A DNA stretch of 64,000 nt from Emiliania huxleyi CCMP1516 (Eukaryota; Haptophyta; Isochrysidales; Noelaerhabdaceae), in the NCBI RefSeq assembly GCF_000372725.1, contig NW_005200784.1, forward strand, positions 880,994-944,993, written 5' to 3'. Both the position numbers and the translations under genes were made by a program. Numbering within the stretch: the first letter of the stretch is position 1; every line of letters begins with the position of its first letter. This document shows positions 1-12,400 of this stretch, piece by piece. The notes under the pieces are model-generated. The model searched no databases. It had not been told where the DNA came from and saw nothing but the letters and a program-made list of their open reading frames with translations.

Positions 1-42
1 TCGCGCTGATCCGCTGCCCCGCCCCCGCGCGCAGCTGACTCC

Positions 43-1815
43 TCACCCAAACTTGTCCATCAGCACCGCGCCGCGCTGCACCACCTCGCGCGTGTTGATC
101 TCGCGGCCGAGCAGCACGCAGCCGCGCCGGTCGCAGCGCAGCGTCGCGACGGCGGTGGCGCCGTCGGCGCTCCACGGGATGTAGCGGTGCGTGGCGAGGC
201 GCCACCGCCCGTCGACCCGGCGCCAGCGCTGGCTCGCGAGGAGCGTGCCGCCCTCCGCCGGCCGCTCGATCGCCGTCGTCATCGCGTCGCCCTCGCCCAG
301 CACGAGGACGTCGCAATCAGTCGGCCGCATCCCGGGCGGAGGGAAGGCGTTCGAGCCGGCCTCCCACGGCTCGACGCGCGCGCCCGACGCCACCGCGTCC
401 GAGACGGCCTCGTCCCCATCGGCGGTCCACAGCGCCGCGACAGCCGTCGCGTCGCCGCCGAGCAGCGCCGCGTAGAAGGCCTACGGGACGCGTCAGGGAC
501 ATGTCGATCGACGTGTCCTGCACATGTCCATGTCACCGAGCGGCGCCGCGTCGACGGCCTGCTGCGCCCCGAGCACCGACGCGGCGGCCGCCTCCGCCGC
601 CTGCGCGTGGGGGCGCGGGGGTCCGGCGAGCGGGCGAGCGTGCCGCGGCGAGGGCCGGGAGAGCGACGCGCGGGCGGCGGCGGGGGGGGGGAGGGGCGGG
701 CCGGCCGCCGGGGAAGGGCCGGGGCCCGGGAGCCCTTTGACGGCGGCGGCGTCGCTCGCGGGAGCGCCGGCAAAGCCCGTGGCTGCGGCGGCCGCCTCCC
801 TCGCCGCCTCTGCCGCGTCGCCCCTCACCTCGGCGAGCTCTCCAAAGCCGTCGCCCGAGGGCTGGAGCGCGGTGCCGAGGATCTCGTCCCAGCTGCGGAG
901 GGAGGGGAGGGGGCCGCCGCGCGTCAGGTGGGGCGGGGTCGGGGGCGGCGGGGCTCCGCCTCGCGGCGCGCACCGCGGCGCGCCCTTGGCGGACCCGAAC
1001 GAGCGGCCCTTGTAGTTGAGGCCGACCCACGCGCCCTCGTCGCCGAGGCTGAGGCCACGCCCGCCGAGCAGCGCCTCGAAGTAGGACCGCCACGCCTCCG
1101 GCTCCGCCGCCGCCCAGAGCCAGCGCGACTCGGCCTCGCCAACCGGATCGGCGGCAGACGCGCCGCCGCCGTCAGTGTAGACGGGGACGACGACAGCGTC
1201 GGCGGCGACGAGCCGGCGGCGGTACACGCGCGCCTCTGCGACGCGGCGCTGGATCTTGTCGCGCGGCCCAAAGAGGACGACGACGCGCCGCTTGTTGCGC
1301 AGCTCGGAGAGCCGGCTGCTGCGCACGCCGCGGTAGGTGGCGCGCAGGTCGCCCATTGCATACTCGTTGTCAATCTTGGCCATGCGGGCGGAGCGGGCGG
1401 AGCGGTTGCGGACAAAGAGGGTGCCCGAGATGGCCGTGCCCGCGACGGCCGCCACGTTGACCGTGGCCGCGTCGGTGCCCTCAAAGAGCGTCGGCACGCA
1501 GAGGCTGAAGAGGATGCCGAGGAGGCAGAGCGCGATGCGGAGCGGCTCGCTCTGGTTGGTGGCATCGTATTGGAGGATCGTGTCTCTGCGGAAGCTGCGG
1601 AGCGAGAGCACGTCGAACTGCGGCGCAGAGACATCGTACTGCCCGCCCTGCCGCGGCGTGGTGCCGTCGTCGTACTGCATTGAGACGGCACTGCAGCAGC
1701 GGCGGCTCCGCACCGGCGCGGTGCGGAGTGGCGGATTTGCGCTCCAGCGTGATGACGGAGCCACCACGAGCGCGGAGGCGGCCGCGATCGAGGCGAGCAG
1801 CAGCAGTGGCCTCAT
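43..1815 (-). CDS. LOW PSII ACCUMULATION 1-like plastid protein with C-terminal SnoaL/NTF2-like domain
   Basis: Proposed CDS is complement(join(43..480,556..600,742..892,974..1815)), 491 aa; every junction keeps frame. The N-terminus (MRPLLLLASIAAASALVVAP) is a signal peptide followed by an ASA-type site and an Arg/Ser-rich stretch, as in bipartite leaders for complex plastids. Two hydrophobic segments follow (LRIALCLLGILFSLC and AATVNVAAVAGTAISGTLF), then the LPA1-type region around EYAMGDLRATYRGVRSSRL and RVVVLFGPRDKI. The last exon (FYAALLGGDATAVAALW ... RWRRVDGRWRLATHRYIPW) looks like a SnoaL/NTF2-like fold. Introns: 974-892 side GTGCGC...GCAG, 741-601 GTCAAA...CAG, 555-481 GTCGAC...TAG. 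LPA1 of plants assists photosystem II assembly; a thylakoid-membrane role here is inferred. The plant TPR region is absent. Family assignment is from recalled motifs, fairly confident. Confidence 0.72.
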
Positions 1816-1865
1816 GAGAGGAGTGCCGCGAAAAGAATTTCTCTCGGCCCGCGAGCGAGCGAGCG

Positions 1866-2053
<188 letters not shown>

Positions 2054-2967
2054 GCACGCACGCAGGTTAGCCCCCGCCATAAAAACGGTATGGCGGTAGA
2101 GGGCTCTCTACTGCCGCGGCGCCCCTGTCGGTTCGGAGGCGCCCGGCGGCCGCGCGCTTGGTGCCGACGTCGACCGGCTGCTCTCGCGGCGCCGAGACGT
2201 GCCGCTTTGGTCACGTCTCGCGCGCTGCAAGGTGCCTTTTGGCGTGTGAGCGCTGGCTAGAGACGCCAGCAAGCTCGCCATCCTTGCTTGCCTGCGGCCG
2301 CGGGCGTGCGGGCGGGCCCGCCAGGCTCGGCGAAGCTCGGGCCTCGGCGCGGGTCTTCGAGCTCGCCGCCGGCGACGAGCCAGCATGGCTCGTCGCTCGA
2401 CGGCAGCATGCCCAGTATCCTCTCGGCATTCTGTACAGCATCGCCAAGCTCTGGGAAGGTCCGCAGGGCCAGGGCGGGCCGTATCGGGCGCGATGGCGCG
2501 CTCAGAGTACCATGCCTACGAGCTCTCCGGTCGGGTCGCCGGCAGCGGGCTTGCGCGGCGCGCCGCTCGACGGCGGGCTGCTCACCACCCTTTCAACAGT
2601 GTCTTCTGCCTCGCTTCTCTCGCTGCAACCGCCTCCGGGGGCCGGCGCCGGCCGCCTCGCTTCGCCAGCGCTGCCTACGCCTACGACATGCGCGTCGGCT
2701 CGCCGCCGCGTCGCCTGCGGCGGGCCCGCGTCGCGCGCCGCTCGTCGGGAGCGTGGTCAGCAGGCTGTGCAGCGCAGCCTGACTCACTCAGAGCGCCGCT
2801 GATACGGCGCGGGGCCGTGGTCGGCGCTGCTACCGCGCACGCTGCGCTTTGTGCGTCACCATCGTCGGTCCTAGCTGCGTCGCCGACGCCACTTGCGGCT
2901 CGCGGCTGCCCTGCCCTTCCCTGCCATCGCGCAAACAAACACACACACCAGCACACACACACACACA

Positions 2968-3200
2968 CATTATTAATGATCGGGTAATAATTATTAATTA
3001 TTAATCATCGGGCCGCGGCGCAGCGCGGCGGCGGGCGGCGCGAGGCGGCGGCGCGGCGAGGCAGCGGGCGACGCTGGGCGGGGCGGCGCGGCGGCGGGTG
3101 GGGTCATTACTTATTACTTATTAATTATTAATTAATAATCATCGGGCGGCGGCGCGGCGCGGCGGCGGGCGACGCTGAGCGGGGCGGCGCGACCATCGGC
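2968..3200. repeat. Tandemly duplicated AT-rich/GGC-rich unit
   Basis: Two copies of an AT-only stretch (TTATTAATTATTAATCATCGGGC-like) are each followed by a block of GCGGCGGCGC and GACGCTGNGCGGGGCGGCGCG. The two units are offset by roughly 130 bp and are not identical. The alternation of nearly pure AT with nearly pure GC is unlike the flanking DNA. No function can be read from it. Confidence 0.6.
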
Positions 3201-4360
3201 AGACGCCCAGGTCTTTGGCTGTTGGTTGCTCGGCAATGGTCGCGCCGCCCTCGACTCGAGGGGCTGCCTTCCACCCGTAGCTGCTCAGGCCGGGGGAGGG
3301 GGAGAGGCCTCCTGTTCCTCGCGGAACGCGAGCAGGCCCCTCCTTGCCCGGTCTGCGATGCAGGGCGGTGGTCGTGCCATTTGCGCTTCGTACACAACCA
3401 CCACGCCGCAACCGTCGCCGGCGCGCGACACGTTCCCGTAGGCCGGACTGTCCTCGTCGAGAGTGTGTGCCGCCAAGGCGGGACACACTCAGAGACAGTG
3501 CCGATGGGACGCGGCTCGAAGGGCGTGGCTCCGCAGCGCGGCTGGCACTCGTCGCAGAGGCCTCGCCTTCGAAAAGTCGGGCATGGCTCTACCCGCAACT
3601 TTCTCGCTAACACGCGCGCACCGCCGAGCCTGCGGCGGGCGCGCTGCGGCCGCACGTCTAACTTCGTCATAGTGCCACGACGTGCGGCCTAGAATTAGCA
3701 CACGCGCTTCTGCTCGCAAACACCCACACATTGAATTGTCACTGCCCGTGAGTGCGAGATAGGGCTAGCAGTAGGCAGCTAGCCTGTGAGGAAGGCGTCC
3801 ATAGACACCTCACATGACCCCACACACGGTTAGAGGCGGAGCAAGCCTTGCTCTAGTCTCACATGTTACTTCCTGTCGTCTGTTGTTTGTTGTGCCCTTG
3901 TTTGTTCCTTTGGCACCTTGGAGTGCTGGGGGGGGCGACAGGGAGGATGTGGCCCTGAGTTATGTGTACGCCAACTCAGGGTGTGTGGCAGCCACGCTGG
4001 CTGTGTGTCTTGTGAGCTTGTTTGTGTCTGTGTGTCGCTCGTGCGTGTCGTCCTCATCATCTGTCCCGCGTCCACCCATACCGCGCTGGTGTCCAGTCCG
4101 AGCCTGACTGTTCTTCACCTTTCTACCTACCTACCTACGCACGCACGCACGCACACACACGTCCCAGCTCCCCAGAAATCCCGAGGAGCCGTGCAGTGCC
4201 TAGATAAGTCTGTGTGCTGTGCACGCCCTCCGAGCGGGGCGGGGGGTCTGCCCGTCGGGTTGCTGCCCTAATCCCACCAGGGTCCAGGGCTTGATACTGC
4301 TCTATTTATTTATTTATGAATAGCACGCTATTTCCCGACGACAAAACAAATGATGTGTGA

Positions 4361-4408
4361 GTGTTAGAGTTGTTTGGTATTGCTAAAAATCTCTCTCTCT
4401 CTCTCTGA
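4361..4408 (+). repeat. Dispersed repeat fragment (copy 1)
   Basis: The stretch GTGTTAGAGTTGTTTGGTAT followed by TGCTAAAAATCTCTC recurs almost exactly near 45366-45400. In this copy it runs into a (CT)n tract. It is too short to classify. Confidence 0.6.
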
Positions 4409-4879
4409 CGACACGCCGGCGGACGTGTCCGAGTTGACACGGAACGATTATAACGAGGCGCACCACCAAGCAAGCGCTAACCCGGGACTTTCGCCCACAC
4501 CCGCCGCCGAGCTGTCGATGAGGAGAAGGCGATTCGCCTCCGAACTCCGGGCTGGAGGGGAAATCAAATGCCTACTTCTGTACGGCCCTCCCTCGTTCGT
4601 TGGTGCGTCTCCTCCTCGCTCGATCGAGTGCGTCTCTCGCCGCTGGCGAGCAGGGGGCTCGCGGGCGGGGCCGAACTATTGACTAGTCGTATAAGTAATA
4701 GGATAATTCGGAAACGGCGGAGTTATGGCATGCACCTTGACTTGCGGTGGGTCAGACGGCCTTGGCACGACGGCAGGGTAGGGGGTGTGAAACCGCGGGT
4801 TGGCTCCTCCAGGTCATCACCTTCCGCCGCGGTCTGCAAGTCCTCTCCAAGGTCCTAGCAGCGCCTGGCACCGGCCAAA

Positions 4880-5965
4880 ATGATCGCATTCCCTGCCCCC
4901 TCCTCATCATCACAACTCCGCAGCGACCACCGTTCGGCTCTCGGCCTCGGCCTCCTCGCTTTGTGCCTCGCACTCGGCTTGCTCGCTGTCACTTCCAGTG
5001 TTGGCGCCCCGGCGGCATCCAGTGTTGGCGCCCCGGCGGCAGTGGGTGGTGAGACTCGCTCGCGCAACGCCTACATCATGGTTGGCCCGGGGGCCATCGT
5101 GTTTGGCGAAGACAGTAAGAAACTCGAGGACCCCTGCAACCTCGCTCACCAGGCCCGCACGCCGCTATATTCACCGCCGTTTGGTCATCAGTTCGTGAGT
5201 ATACCCACGCCTGCGCTTCGCTTCCCTCGTCCAGTCTAGCCCACGCCAGCGCTTCAGCTCCCTCCTCCACTACGCAGCTACAAACACCGCGTCGCAGGAC
5301 TGGGACAAGTTTGTCGCCAAGTTTGGCGTGACGCCGGAGGCAGCATGCCACGGTCAGGCCGCACAGAAGGGCGCGCCGGCAGTCGACACAGGAGATGTCC
5401 ACGTTGGGATGGACGCCATCGCCGTCAACGGGGTGTCCGTGGGCACATCCGGAGTCAAGGCCGCCAAGCGCCCACGCTACTATTCTCTCACCGCCATGCC
5501 CAACGCCGCTAGCCTCCCTCCCACACTCTTACTTTGCGAGAACGGAGGAGGCTGACTCCAACCCGGTCACCCCCCCCCCCACCCCCGCCAAAGGCGGGCG
5601 GCGTGAGCGTCACGCCCGACGGCGGCGTCGACCTCGGCGGCGGCGCGGGCGTGGCTCCCTCGTCCCCACCGCCCGTCGGGACCGAGCAGCCATGGGGTGC
5701 GCCCGGCCCTCCCCCCGCGCCGCCCCTTGCTTCGCCTCTTTGCTCACCCTTACCGACGCGCTTACGCACGCGGACAGGCATCCTGCTGCCCGCCTTTGTC
5801 GGCGGCGGCGGCGACCTCCGTGGCGCCATCAAGGCCGCGTCGGCGGCGCTCGGCGGCGGCGAAGACGAGGAGGGCGCCGAAGGACAGGACGAGGAGAAGC
5901 CGGAGTCTTGGTACGTGATGGTCGGGCCCGGCTTTGGGGCTGCCAACCACGACAAGGCGGAGTGA
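4880..5965 (+). CDS. Unrecognised small secreted or membrane protein with a repeated MVGPG motif
   Basis: Proposed CDS join(4880..5194,5298..5550,5778..5965), 251 aa. Intron 1 has a textbook GTGAGT donor after FGHQF and ends GTCGCAG. Intron 2 would use a GC donor (G|GCTGAC), which removes an in-frame TGA at 5553, and a GGACAG acceptor; this second junction is less certain. The N-terminus has a hydrophobic run of about 18 residues (ALGLGLLALCLALGLLAV), a signal peptide or anchor. The motif AYIMVGPGAIVFGE near residue 65 is echoed at the C-terminus as WYVMVGPGFGAANHDKAE, which argues that exons 1 and 3 belong to one gene. The middle contains DWDKFVAKFGVTPEAACHG and a very acidic EDEEGAEGQDEE segment. 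I do not recognise the family. Confidence 0.5.
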
Positions 5966-8305
5966 GGCGGGCGATCGAGGCGCGGCAGCAGTGGCCCTAT
6001 GAAAATTTGCTTCGACCGCACAGCTTGCGCCGCGCCGAGCGCAGAGCGTGCTTCCGAGGAGGCCTTGGTATATCCGAGTGCCGCACGAGAAAAGAGAATT
6101 CCTCCCCGCTTGCGTGTGTGCGTGTGTGTACTGCGACTCTGGTGACACTCCCGCTTTCCACATGCACATGCACATGCAGTTACGTTTGAATGGCACACTA
6201 CCTTCCCGTCGCTCGAGCACGACGACTACCAGGTCGGTCCCTCTCGCGCGCCAGGCGCGCGCGACGATGATCGCCGGGCCGCCCGACCACCGCGACCGAC
6301 CGACGACTCCTCGGACGACTACTCCATCCTCCGGCCAAGACTCGCTCGGCACCTGCTTTAGGGTCTTGAACTGCGACGGTGCTGGCTTTCTAGACCTCCA
6401 TTGCGGGCTCTTTCGGGTACGCCACGGGTCCGTCCGACTCCCCAGCGAGCTCCCCAGGCCAGGGCGGGGTCGGTTGGCAAGCACCAGGCTGCCGAGGGCG
6501 AATGACGATCGGCCGTCGATCCCGAGGCACGAGGGTCGTCGGTTGAGCTAGGGAGCCTGGCGATGGACGCCACCGCGACCCCTCGTGGCATCTCTCTCGC
6601 CGTCGGCGAGCTGGGGGCTCGCGGACGGCCGACTTTTTATATGACCAGTAGGACAGCCGTGAGTGTGAATCGGATAAGGAGTTTGCGTCCGTCCACCGTC
6701 TTCGTGGACGTCTGTCCTCGTGACACCCACACCCCACACGGCCTGTCTTGCTTCACTGTGAGAGTGAAGGGCATGGTTGGGTGGGTACCACTGATGGAAT
6801 ATTCGGTACAGATTTGGTATGCCGCGGGCGGCTCTCATTAATTGAGTTTTATCACTCCTGGTGATTGCATTGAAGAGGGGTTCAACTATCAAAACAGGAA
6901 TTATCGAGGGTGTCAGCTTGCATGCTGCCATCTGTCCCGATCGTGACCAACCAAAGTCCCCCCTCCTCGTAGACCCCGTTCTGAGGGGTCCTGAATCGTA
7001 CACCGCTCCAAGCCGTGCTCGCCGAGCATCAGCCACCGCCGGACGCCGACGCGCCGATAACTCCTGCGGTCAGGGGTGGTAAAGAGATGTAGGACCTTCC
7101 CTTAGGTCCGCCTCTGCTCTCACACCCTCACTGTCTGCGAACTGCGATGTGAACTTCTTGTTTCTGATAACCTATCTGTGAAAATTCGATTGAAAATTCT
7201 CTTGCTGGCGTAGTGAGCCCCTTCCCTTCTTTCTGCTTGGCTGGCAATTCTCCGCACGAAAACGCCCTGCGACCCTGTGTGTGTTGGGGGGGTGGGGGGG
7301 GGTGACCCACACTTCATTAGGTGCAGGTGTACACCTTGTACCGACACAGAGGTAGGCGCGCAGCGCCCACACCCTCTACCTAGGTGTGTGAGCGAGTGCT
7401 ATACCTTAGCGCACCTTATACCGAGGTACCCTCCACATGTCCACACCGGTACCTGGGGTACTCTCGAGACGTTCACACCGGCGGTGCGCGCGAATAAGGT
7501 GTGCACCGCCCGTCGCGCGAAACGAACAGCCTCAGCTCTCATGACGCCAGAGCCAAGAAGCCCTCCTCCACGCAGAACACGACGCTCCAGACCATGGGCA
7601 TGGACGTGATCAAGCAGTACCCGGGCCCGCTGACAGTCTCGATCGAGGGCCGTCAAGGTGGAGACGTCCCGGGCAAGCACTTCCCGCAGCCTGCGGCAGA
7701 TCGTCAAGGTGCACAACAACTAGGAGTACCTGTGCTCGCGGCCTACCGAGGAGGCGATCATCGCGCGCGCTACATGCTGAAGCACGGCAACGTCTCCGCC
7801 CCCTCGGCTGCACCGTCCTCCACCTCGCCGGACCCATCGAGCTCCGACGCTGCCGCTTCGGCTGCGCCATCCTCGGGCTCGGCCAGGCCGCCGACCCCCA
7901 CCCTCCGCCGACCCACTCCGTGACGTCGACATGTCACTGCTCCAGCGCGCCGGTGTTCTCCAGAACACGCCATATGCTGCATGAGTGAGTAGCGCGTGTC
8001 GGGCGGGGCCGTCGGGAGGGGCGAGCGTGTGTCCGGCGAGGCGCCCCCCATACCTCACCCGTACCTTTACCGAGGTAGCGCGCGGTGTCATGTACCTCCA
8101 CCTTAGGTAAGTGGCCCATGTCTGTACCTTACTGTACCTCTACCTAAATACTCCGGCCAGCGCCCACACCGGCACCGGGGGTAGGGTAAGAGGGATTGCA
8201 CCCAAGGTGTTGAGGTGAGCAGCTTATGAAGTGTGGGGTTCGACCCTGCGTGTGCGCGCTCGGTTTAACGACGCGTGAGGAAGCCGCGACGCCGTCTTTA
8301 GCCGT
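5966..8305. other. Intergenic region, mostly without recognisable content
   Basis: No ORF here has splice continuity or a known motif. From about 7340 to 8160 there are many scattered variants of GGTACC/TAGGTAC and ACCTTA(T)ACCGAGGTA, giving the appearance of an old degenerate tandem or palindromic repeat. A possible decayed gene at 7594-7790 is listed separately. Confidence 0.5.
7594..7790 (+). pseudogene. Possible decayed gene fragment
   Basis: One frame reads MGMDVIKQYPGPLTVSIEG and a second, shifted frame reads SLRQIVKVHNN, stop (TAG), EYLCSRPTEEAIIARAT. Both look more protein-like than the neighbourhood, and joining them needs a frame change plus readthrough of one stop. I do not recognise the family. 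Conceivably this is only chance, so confidence is low. Confidence 0.22.
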
Positions 8306-9409
8306 TTAGCATGCGGATGCGCCGTCGGTCGGTGTCGCCATTAGCGAGAGTGGGATCGACATTGACGCCACCGGAGGGAGCTCGGAGACGGCCAGGAGCG
8401 CCCAGATCGGAGGCGCCGCCTTTGCGCCGCCGCTGAACCACTGCCAGGGCCAGGGGAGGTCCTGTGGAGGCGACGACGTCGGCGGCGGTGAGGGCTGAAA
8501 GACAAAGTAGGGCGAGCCACCCCACGCCCATGCGCTTGGGGTCGCACGAAGTGGCTCGGGAGGGAAAGCGAGGGGCGCTGCGTCGAGGACGAGGCCTCGG
8601 TCGGGCTGGAACTGCGGCGGCTCGAGGCTGAGCTCCATCACGGTCACCGGGCTGCGGGGGCTGGCCGGGCTGTCCGTTGACTTCGACTCACCAGAATCGA
8701 CCGCGCAGTCGTTTGAGGCGGGCCCGACGCACAGGTGGCACTCGCTGTACGCGGGGTCGGAGCGGGTAGCGGCACCCTTGCGGATGAGAGGGGGCTTTGA
8801 CAGCCCCTCCTCGACATGCATCATCAGAACGAAGGACGGCGCCTCGGTCGCCGTGTCCTGTGCTCCGTGCCTGAACCTGCGGTGCACACGGTCGCGAGCT
8901 GTCGCGTGAGTGAGCGAGGGGGGCGATCGGGGCGAGTACTGGATACACACACAAGAGCGGGCAGCGCTCACCAGCACATGTCGCCTTTGGAGCACTGGCC
9001 GGCCTTCCACCTGCGGGCGTCCATCGAGTGACGTCAAGGACAGGCGAGGGCGACAGGGCGACGCGAGGTGATGGCGACAGGGGTGACGCGAGCGAGGGCA
9101 GGCGAGCCTGTCGCAGGGCGACCGCTTGTACTTGTCGGGGTTGAAGTTGGAGCTTCCGTTCTCCTTCCCTCCGCCGTGCCCGCCGTGCGTCTTGACGTCC
9201 GCAGACGACGCCGGCTTCGGCTTGCTGGGCGCACCTGCCGCCGCAAGTGCCGGCGGCGGCCGCGTTGTCGGCTGCAAGGGCGCTCGTCCGGTTTGTGCCT
9301 TGGTCTTGGCGGCCTGCCTAGGCGGCGGCGTCGACGGCGCTTTGGAGGCGCTGAAGCGGGAAACGCGTTGCTTTTCGCGAGCAGTGACCGACTTGTACTT
9401 GGCCGCCAT
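8306..9409 (-). CDS. CCCH-type zinc-finger protein, single finger
   Basis: Proposed CDS complement(join(8306..8876,8972..9010,9108..9409)), 303 aa. Splicing with a GC donor (AG|GCTCGC) at 9107, a CAG acceptor at 9011, a GTGAGC donor at 8971 and a CAG acceptor at 8877 builds KYKRSPCDRWKAGQCSKG continuing DMCWFRHG, i.e. a canonical C-x7-C-x5-C-x3-H finger. That exact spacing appears only after splicing, which supports the GC-AG intron. The middle exon is only 39 bp. CCCH fingers usually bind RNA and control mRNA stability or splicing; the target is unknown. The rest is low complexity (Ser/Pro/Ala). An in-frame ATG at 9478 and a CCGCAG just downstream leave the start uncertain (possible 5' UTR intron). 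Confidence 0.68.
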   Translation of the reverse strand: MAAKYKSVTAREKQRVSRFSASKAPSTPPPRQAAKTKAQTGRAPLQPTTRPPPALAAAGAPSKPKPASSADVKTHGGHGGGKENGSSNFNPDKYKRSPCDRLACPRSRHPCRHHLASPCRPRLSLTSLDGRPQVEGRPVLQRRHVLVSAARSCVCIQYSPRSPPSLTHATARDRVHRRFRHGAQDTATEAPSFVLMMHVEEGLSKPPLIRKGAATRSDPAYSECHLCVGPASNDCAVDSGESKSTDSPASPRSPVTVMELSLEPPQFQPDRGLVLDAAPLAFPPEPLRATPSAWAWGGSPYFVFQPSPPPTSSPPQDLPWPWQWFSGGAKAAPPIWALLAVSELPPVASMSIPLSLMATPTDGASAC

Positions 9410-9478
9410 CTCGCGATGATGCGCCGCGAAGGTCTGCGGTGGGCGAGAGGCAAGAGGCGAGTAAGCTGAGAGTACCAT

Positions 9479-12400
9479 GGCTCGCTCGCTGGCGGTGCGA
9501 GGCCGGGCTGCCGGCCGGCCGTCGAGGCGGCACCTGCGGCAAGACGACCCTATCTTCGCAGGAAGAGGCCGCCGCCGAAGCTGAGAAAAAAATTAAAATC
9601 CGCATCATCCAGCGCAGAAGATCGTCGCTGCGGAGCACAACGCTGGGTCAGTTCGATGTTCTAATCATACCGTGTGATTTTCCAGTGTATGTAGCTCTTA
9701 CAGACGTACCCGAGGATTTTGGCTATGTTTCTGGACTAATAACTCGTTCATAATTATCGAAACGAACGTCCCGGAGCTGGCTCAGCCACACCACTACGTT
9801 GCGGCCACGGGCCGCCACCACCGCCGAGCTGGCGCCTCCCGATGGCCGCCGAGTGTCGTGCGCCACCCGCATGCGTCCTCATCACGCCTCAGCGCCGCGT
9901 GCAAAGGGCGGCGGCCTCGAGCGAGCAGCACTCGGTCGTCGCACCACAACACACCAGAAGAGCCGGCGGACCACAACACACCAGAAGAGTGGGGAGGCTC
10001 GTCCGCTATGCCGATTGTCCATCAACTATCTATGAGAGCAGAGCAGAGCTTGCGACTCACGGTCTACAGCCTGACATGTTAGTTCCGCCCATGGCGCTGA
10101 CTCCGAGGCGGTGAGATGTGCCATCCATTGCCTCGCCCTCTGATGCCGTCGATGGCTTGCCTCGCCATCGCGTAGCGGACAGGGCGTGCAATGCCTCCGT
10201 AGGCGATAGCCGGCAGCGGTTGCGTACGCAGAGTGCATCAACCGGCGCTGTGTGGCAGAAGTGCGCTGCTGTGGTGTGCGCTGCTGTGGTGGCTCTCCGG
10301 CCTCTCGTGGCTGCGGGGCGAGACACACACAACACCCGCTATCAGCCACTCCCTCTGGTCCTTCATTCGCAGCAGCTGCAAAATGTGCATGGCAACACGT
10401 ACTTACAACTGCAGGTGCCAATTACTCTCTTCTACTGCACCCCTCCCCCGCGGCGGCTGCGGCGCGGCTGAGGGCTCGGGGGCTCCTCGCCAGCCTGCCG
10501 GCCCCGCTTGCCTCGACCGCCCCGCCGCCTCTTCTTCTTCTCAATCCGGCCGGGCGCGACCAGCGACACTGCCGGGCGGCGCAGGACAGCGAGCTGCGCA
10601 GCGGAAGGCTGACGCGCATCGGCGTGGTCCCCACGCGAACGGGAGAATTCGGTGCAGCCGTCCCCTTTACCGGCCGGGTCTCGCGCCCCGGGACAGTTCC
10701 GCTCATCACACCTGCCGCACTTGGCGCGGCAAAGAGAGGCCTCGAGCTCACGGTTGCTTATCAGAGCAGGAGAGTCGCGTGTGTCGAGAGGCCCTACCCA
10801 GTCTAGGACGTCCGCACTGGGGGAGACCGGTGCTGGTGTCGGTGCAGCTGCCGCTGCAGCGCCACGTGTGCGACCAGCCGGTGCCGCTGCTGTGCCTCTC
10901 GCACGGTGGCGTCTGCTCATGCGCGTCGCGTCTTGCAACCATCAGCGACGGGCAGCGACGGGCACGTGACAAGAGAGGCGCGAGTACCGAGCTGGCTTCG
11001 CGGCAAGAAAAAAGAAAACAACACGATTTTATCTGAGCTTCTCTTGGTTAAAAACAATTTTCAACACGAGTGATTACGACGCTGGTCGCCCGACGACGCA
11101 GCACCAGCGAGCGGAAAACTCACCTCTCATGCCCAAGAGCACCGTGCCCGGCCCAGATAGATAGCTAGAGAGAGGTGCATCGACAATGCTGCGCGCGAAC
11201 GCTCAGAGATCCGCCTCCTCTAGGTGTATGATGAGGAATTGACACCCACAGACAGCATTTTGTTAGCCGGCGAGGTGTCGCCTCGGCGAGCGGGAGATTG
11301 AGATTACCCACCAGATCACTGCGGCACCAGGACGGGCTGGTGGGCTCGGCTCAAAGTCGAGCGTGAGGGTGACCTCTCGGTCGCAGCCCGTCAGCACACT
11401 TGTAGCAAGGCGTCCAGGACGAGATTACGGGCTGCGCGCTGCATCTCGCCTGTGCTGCTGCAATGGGTTTGGGGGGCAACGGGCGCAAGAGGTAGGTGTG
11501 GCGGGTGGTGGCATGCACCCTCGCACGCAATTTATCTGCCCTGGAGCATGCCCGTTCGCGTATTGCCGTCGCGTACTCGACAGACATGAGTGACGCAGCT
11601 CTGAACATTCAGGTACGAGCGGCGTCTTGGCTGCCTGACGTGCAATGCGGCGCCATCGTGACGCTTCTGGCTGGCGGTAAGCCAGCAGTGACTTGCGGGC
11701 GGGTACGAGCTTGACGCGCGAGACAAGTCGCGAGGGTCCATCCGTGGGTGTGAGGGCCGCGCGCGCCTCTTCGAGCGAACGGGTAGCAGGGTTTACCGGC
11801 CGCTCCGCCCGCCTGTGGCCCCGCTGTGCCACACCCGCTCGGCACCATGGTGGAGGTGCAGGTGCGGGTCAGAGCGGTAGGACGAGTTTGTTTGGAGCGT
11901 AGGGCATCGCATGGCAACGACCGCAAGTACGGCTGTGAAGCGCGCCACGGTCCATCCGCGACATGGCTTGGGTCGCGCCGCGTCATCCGTCAACTTATAG
12001 AGAGAGGGTACTCGTACGTCCTAGTTGGAGATCACGGGAGCTTCGGCTACGAACGATAACAGGCCTCAAACTGGGCGTCCGGGCGGGGAAGGTAACATGG
12101 CCGAGTCAGTGCACAAGTACGAGTTCTCCCACAGCTTTTTGGTGGCCGAGGACGCGTTAGGCGTATAGAGAAGTGTGTGACACAGCGAGACCGAGTGGTT
12201 TTTTAAACAGAGCACGCGGTCATATAGAGGCCCATGATGTTAGATCTAGGCACGGGACTGGCGCGCACTGGCACTAACACAGGTACCCCGGAAAAGAATT
12301 TTACAACAAACTCTCTCTCGCACGACACTAAAACGGGGACGGAAAAAGAATTCTCGCTGCGCAAGTGCTTCAGGTGCACGCCGCTCGCCGGCGCCCGCGT

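Larger units (their letters stand above)
2054..4879. other. Intergenic region without a convincing gene
   Basis: Open frames here are short, overlap on both strands, and show no domain or splice continuity that I recognise. Visible structures are an AT-rich unit near 2970-3010 (ATTATTAATTATTAATCATCGGGC) repeated near 3105-3146 between GGC-rich blocks, a (CTAC)(GCAC) run near 4120-4160, TTTA repeats near 4300-4316, and a (CT)n run near 4390-4407. Confidence 0.6.

Noticed and set aside
187..1683. 498-codon plus-strand ORF over the LPA1-like gene
   Set aside because: It is antisense to a gene with a leader, family motifs and frame-keeping introns. Long Arg/Ala-rich shadow frames are expected in DNA with this GC bias.
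8215..8245. GGTTCGACCC considered as the T-arm of a tRNA gene
   Set aside because: No matching acceptor stem, D-arm or anticodon arm could be folded in the preceding 75 bases.
10118..11036. Overlapping plus-strand ORFs of 90-267 codons
   Set aside because: Several frames are open at once, none has a recognisable motif or splice chain, and codon content looks random.
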